From positions 397,844-461,843 of the forward strand of contig NZ_JACLAW010000001.1 of assembly GCF_014230315.1 (NCBI RefSeq): a stretch of 64,000 nt of DNA, read 5' to 3'. The notes under the pieces are model-generated. The model saw only the letters and a program-made list of their open reading frames with translations, was not told where the DNA came from and did no database searches. This DNA comes from Novosphingobium flavum. GTDB lineage: Bacteria; Pseudomonadota; Alphaproteobacteria; Sphingomonadales; Sphingomonadaceae. Both the position numbers and the translations under genes were made by a program. This document shows, one piece after another, positions 61,224 to 64,000 of this stretch. The stretch's first letter is position 1. The number at the start of each line of letters is the position of its first letter.

Positions 61224-62030
61224 CTAATCGCCGAGGCAGGCCAGCACTTCGTAAGCCAATACGGCCCCGGCGACGGCGGCGTTGAGACTGTCGGCGCGGC
61301 CCTTCATCGGCATGGTCACGCGCAGGTCGCAGGCCAGTTCATAGTCTTCGGGCAGGCCGCGCGATTCGTTGCCGACCATCAGGAAGCACGGTGCGGCATA
61401 GGGCGCGCCGCGATAGGGCACGGCATCGCGCAGGCTGGCGGCGACGAGTTGCCCTTCGCCCTGGCGCAGCCAGTCGTGAAAATCGTCCCAGCGCGCCTGT
61501 GCGACAGCTTGGGTGAAGACCGCGCCCATGCTCGCCCGCACGGCCTCGACCGAGAAGGGATCGGCGCAGTCGTCGATCAGGATCAGGCCGCCCGCGCCCA
61601 CCGCGTCGCCGGTGCGCAGCATGGTGCCGAGGTTGCCCGGATCGCGCAGGGCCTGAGCCACGAGCCAGATCTTCGCGCGCGACCGGTCGAGCGCGGCGAG
61701 CGAGGTATCAAATTCGGCAAAGACGCCGGCCACGGCCTGGGGATTGTCCTTGCCGGTGATCTTGGCGAGGATTTCCTCCTCGGTCTCGATCACCTCGCCG
61801 CCTGCCGCCAGGACGTCGGCCTCCAGCGCGGCGAGCAGGGGATGATCGTCGCGCCCGCGCGCCATCACCAGCATTTCGGGCAGCCGCCCGCATTCGCGCG
61901 CATCGGTGAGGAGGCGCAGACCCTCGGCGAGGAACTTTCCGGCGGCCTTGCGGTGCTTCTTCTCGCGCAAGGAGCGCAGGAACTTGACCGCGGGATTGGA
62001 AAACCCGGTAATCTGACGACGCTGGCTCAA
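61224..62030 (-). CDS. TrmH/SpoU-family RNA 2'-O-methyltransferase
   Basis: A 268-residue SPOUT enzyme. An N-terminal substrate-binding domain (VKFLRSLREKKHRKAAGKFL) precedes the knotted domain with ALRDPGNLGTMLRTGDAVGAG, MVGNESRGLP and DSLNAAVAGAVLAYE. It transfers methyl from SAM to rRNA or tRNA ribose. The exact target is not evident. Confidence 0.93.
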   Translation of the reverse strand: MSQRRQITGFSNPAVKFLRSLREKKHRKAAGKFLAEGLRLLTDARECGRLPEMLVMARGRDDHPLLAALEADVLAAGGEVIETEEEILAKITGKDNPQAVAGVFAEFDTSLAALDRSRAKIWLVAQALRDPGNLGTMLRTGDAVGAGGLILIDDCADPFSVEAVRASMGAVFTQAVAQARWDDFHDWLRQGEGQLVAASLRDAVPYRGAPYAAPCFLMVGNESRGLPEDYELACDLRVTMPMKGRADSLNAAVAGAVLAYEVLACLGD

Positions 62031-62034
62031 TGCT

Positions 62035-62304
62035 TCAGTCCTCGCCGAAGCCGTCCTTCACCAGCCCGACCAGCTTGGTCAGAACCTGATCGGCGCTGTG
62101 CCCGTCGACATGGATCTCAATGGCATCGCCCTTGGCCGCGCCCAACATCATCAGGCCGAGGATCGAACTGCCGTTGGCGGCTGTCCCGTCCTTGGAGACC
62201 TGAACCGCCACGCCGTCGAGCTTGGCGACGGCATTGACGAACTTGGCGCTGGCCCTTGCATGGAGGCCGCGCTGGTTGACGATTTCGACTGTTTCGCTCG
62301 GCAC
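62035..62304 (-). CDS. HPr-family phosphocarrier
   Basis: An 89-residue HPr with the phosphorylatable His15 in QRGLHARASAKF and a regulatory Ser47 in NGSSILGLMML, the latter being a target of HPr kinase. It takes phosphate from PEP via enzyme I. With the EIIA gene 17 bp upstream and rapZ it forms a regulatory, not sugar-transporting, PTS typical of alphaproteobacteria. Confidence 0.94.
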   Translation of the reverse strand: MPSETVEIVNQRGLHARASAKFVNAVAKLDGVAVQVSKDGTAANGSSILGLMMLGAAKGDAIEIHVDGHSADQVLTKLVGLVKDGFGED

Positions 62305-62321
62305 CCGCTACTGCTCCCTCG

Positions 62322-62726
62322 TCAGGCGTCCTGTCCCAGAAACTCGCTTGCTATTGTTATGTAGTTGCGACCTGCATCCCGCGCGGCGATCACCGCGGCA
62401 TGCACGTCCATGGTCTTGCGCGCGCCCGCCAGCCGGATCAGCATCGGCAGGTTGATCCCGGCAATGACCTCGACCTTGCCCGCTTCCATCAAGGAGATGG
62501 CGAGGTTCGACGGGGTGCCGCCGAACAGGTCTGTCAGGATGATCGCGCCCTTGCCGCTGTCCACCGCGGCGATGGCCTCGGCAATCTCGCGGCGGCGGCG
62601 CTCCATATCGTCGTTCGGGCCGATGCAGACGGTGGCCACGGCTTCCTGCCGGCCAACCACGTGTTGCATCGCGAGGACGAATTCCTCGGCAAGCCTGCCA
62701 TGCGTTACCAGGATCAGACCGATCAT
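62322..62726 (-). CDS. PTS EIIA component, mannose type
   Basis: A 134-residue EIIA-Man-like protein: IGLILVTHGRLAEEF with His9 as phosphate acceptor, and TDLFGGTPSNLAISLM. No EIIB, C or D genes are present, so a regulatory role is likely. The start at 62,726 is the family N-terminus. Confidence 0.93.
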   Translation of the reverse strand: MIGLILVTHGRLAEEFVLAMQHVVGRQEAVATVCIGPNDDMERRRREIAEAIAAVDSGKGAIILTDLFGGTPSNLAISLMEAGKVEVIAGINLPMLIRLAGARKTMDVHAAVIAARDAGRNYITIASEFLGQDA

Positions 62727-62805
62727 CGAGAAATTGCGCTCCGAAGTATAAGTGCCGGTTCTGTCCGGAGACGGATCTGCCGGTGCCGGTTGGGCTGGGG
62801 GCCGG

Positions 62806-63726
62806 TCACGCGGCGGGGCCTTCGACGAGGTCGGCCGCGCGCGAGCCAAGGTTGCGGTGCAGCAATGTGGGCGAAAAACCGGCGTCGCGCAAGGCCTCGG
62901 CCATCTGTTCGGCGGTGAACACCGATCTGTGCCGTCCGCCGGTGCAGCCAAAGGCCACGTGGACGTAGGCCTTGCCCTGCGCCTCGTAGCGCGGAAGCAG
63001 CAGCAGGAGCAGGTCGCGAATCTGTGCAAAAGCCTCGGCCCAGGCCGGATCGCGGCGGATATAGTCCCCCACGGCCGGGTCCTGCCCGGTTTGTGGACGC
63101 AGTTCGGCATCCCAGTGGGGATTGTCGAGAAAGCGCATGTCGAACACGAGGTCGGCCACCGGGGGCATGCCGCGCGAGAAGCCGAAACTCGACAGGGTGA
63201 GGGTCGATTTCGGCCCGGCCTGCCCGGAAAAGCGCTCGCGCATCACCTGTTGCAGCTGGTTCGCGCTGAAGTCGGTGGTGACGATCACCATGTCGGCCCA
63301 GCGGCGGAGCGGTTCGAGCAATTCCCGCTCGGCCGCGATCCCGGCCGATACCGGAAGGTCGCTAGCCAGCGGGTGGCGGCGCCGGGTCTCGTTGTAGCGC
63401 CGCTCCAGTTCCTGCCCGCTGCAATCGAGGAACAGGGTGGTCACTTCAAGATCGCGCCGGTCGCTGAGCTTCTTCACCTGTTCGATCACGCGGTGCGGGT
63501 CGAAGCCGCGGGTGCGCGAATCGAAGCCGATGGCGAGGGGGGTGAGCGGGACGGCGCCGCGCTCGGCGTCCTTGCCGATCAGTTGTTCGAGCAGGCGGAC
63601 CGGAAAATTGTCGATCGTTTCCCAGCCGAGATCCTCCAGCACCCTGAGGGCCGTGGTCTTGCCCGCGCCGAGCAGGCCGGTCACCAGCAGGACGCGCTGG
63701 GGGGCAGGGGGGGAATCGTTGGCCAC
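62806..63726 (-). CDS. rapZ: RapZ (YvcJ-like) nucleotide-binding protein
   Basis: About 306 residues. Walker A is GLLGAGKTT near the N-terminus, and the C-terminal domain ends with AFGCTGGRHRSVFTAEQM. The family senses nucleotides and, in E. coli, RNA. GTG at 63,726 is preferred; TTG at 63,732 is possible. hprK usually lies just upstream but is not in the window. Confidence 0.94.
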   Translation of the reverse strand: MANDSPPAPQRVLLVTGLLGAGKTTALRVLEDLGWETIDNFPVRLLEQLIGKDAERGAVPLTPLAIGFDSRTRGFDPHRVIEQVKKLSDRRDLEVTTLFLDCSGQELERRYNETRRRHPLASDLPVSAGIAAERELLEPLRRWADMVIVTTDFSANQLQQVMRERFSGQAGPKSTLTLSSFGFSRGMPPVADLVFDMRFLDNPHWDAELRPQTGQDPAVGDYIRRDPAWAEAFAQIRDLLLLLLPRYEAQGKAYVHVAFGCTGGRHRSVFTAEQMAEALRDAGFSPTLLHRNLGSRAADLVEGPAA

Positions 63727-64000
63727 TGGCAAACGATTTGGGCGTTGCGCGGCGCAAAGTAAACCGGCGCCCGCACGGGGCCTTGGCGCCGCCGGGCGAT
63801 TCCGGCAGCCGGGCGCGGAGGGCGCAGGGTGACACGAGTGTCACCCTGTCCGGGCGCTATCCGGGGCTTAAGTCGCTGTTATTCAAGGCCTCACCGGGCG
63901 AGTGCATGGGTGACACTTGTCCTACACGGTTCGTCCGCGCGGCCGATTTCAAAGACCGGGCGGAGGATGACAGGGGCGGACGATGTAGGAAAATGGTTTG
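63727..64000. repeat. Dispersed GTGACAC element, copy B, in a gene-free end
   Basis: From 63,827: a palindrome GTGACAC-GA-GTGTCAC at 63,829-63,844, CATGGGTGACACTT at 63,905 (the same 78-bp offset as copy A), and GATGTAGGAAA at 63,982. TCCTACA at 63,919 is inverted relative to TGTAGGA. No gene was recognised from 63,733 to the window edge. Confidence 0.65.

Noticed and set aside
63446..63844. Minus-strand frame upstream of rapZ as the end of hprK
   Set aside because: No HprK motifs; it overlaps rapZ in another frame and the dispersed GTGACAC element.

Overview
The window looks like a chromosome segment of a high-GC alphaproteobacterium, most likely a sphingomonad (Novosphingobium/Sphingobium type). 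Reasons: the hisG-hisD-nusB-thiL block, the rapZ / mannose-type EIIA / HPr cluster, a K+-independent H+-pumping pyrophosphatase, a large TonB-dependent receptor in a catabolic cluster, and the interspersed palindrome that translates as 'HCERSEAIQ'. Taxonomy is inferred from gene content and order only.

Layout. 1-2,660: a sugar-type MFS transporter (cut by the window edge) divergent from a secreted DUF5060-type glycoside hydrolase. 2,661-36,440: an accessory region that reads as one composite genomic island next to tRNA-Asn. A decayed copy of the tRNA 3' end and its downstream hairpin lies near 2,880-2,950, and a large tyrosine recombinase sits beside the tRNA at 33,704-35,698. Inside, in order: a large serine recombinase; a nucleotidyltransferase plus small-protein cassette; an unrecognised two-gene module (membrane protein plus 773-aa soluble protein, 6,806-10,247); a catabolic cluster on the minus strand (MFS, extradiol dioxygenase, ornithine-cyclodeaminase-like protein, DHDPS-type aldolase, aldehyde dehydrogenase, TonB receptor, two dihydroxyphthalate-decarboxylase-like proteins, metallo-beta-lactamase-fold protein, enol-lactonase-like hydrolase) with a divergent LysR gene; an 8-bp satellite; a LysR/MFS/hydrolase/cupin/aldo-keto reductase/cyclophilin-like operon; a broken SRAP gene, a PD-(D/E)XK nuclease-like gene and a Xre-RES toxin-antitoxin pair.

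36,441-48,655 is mostly core: tRNA-Asn, NAD kinase, an EAL phosphodiesterase, a GH43 glycosidase, hppA, thiL (apparently starting at CTG), nusB, hisD, hisG, DUF2332, pirin and bolA. 48,656-55,020: a J-domain gene and cobS, usually neighbours in alphaproteobacteria, are separated here by a glutathione-transferase / VOC / DUF1428 / SRPBCC operon with a divergent HxlR regulator; cobT is not next to cobS. 55,149-63,726 is core again: truA, fmt, recR, an NTF2-like gene, def, rmuC, an SH3 protein, an HslJ-like lipoprotein, a TrmH-family methyltransferase, HPr, EIIA and rapZ.

How the genes work together. The catabolic cluster has an outer-membrane receptor, an inner-membrane transporter, ring cleavage, a hydratase-aldolase and aldehyde oxidation, which resembles an aromatic-acid lower pathway. 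Copies of CGGTTAA upstream of three of its transcription units suggest control by the divergent LysR protein. No conjugation or phage structural genes were seen, so the island is probably not self-transmissible. A gapped dispersed element with GTGACAC half-sites occurs twice (38,763 and 63,827), with the same 78-bp internal spacing.
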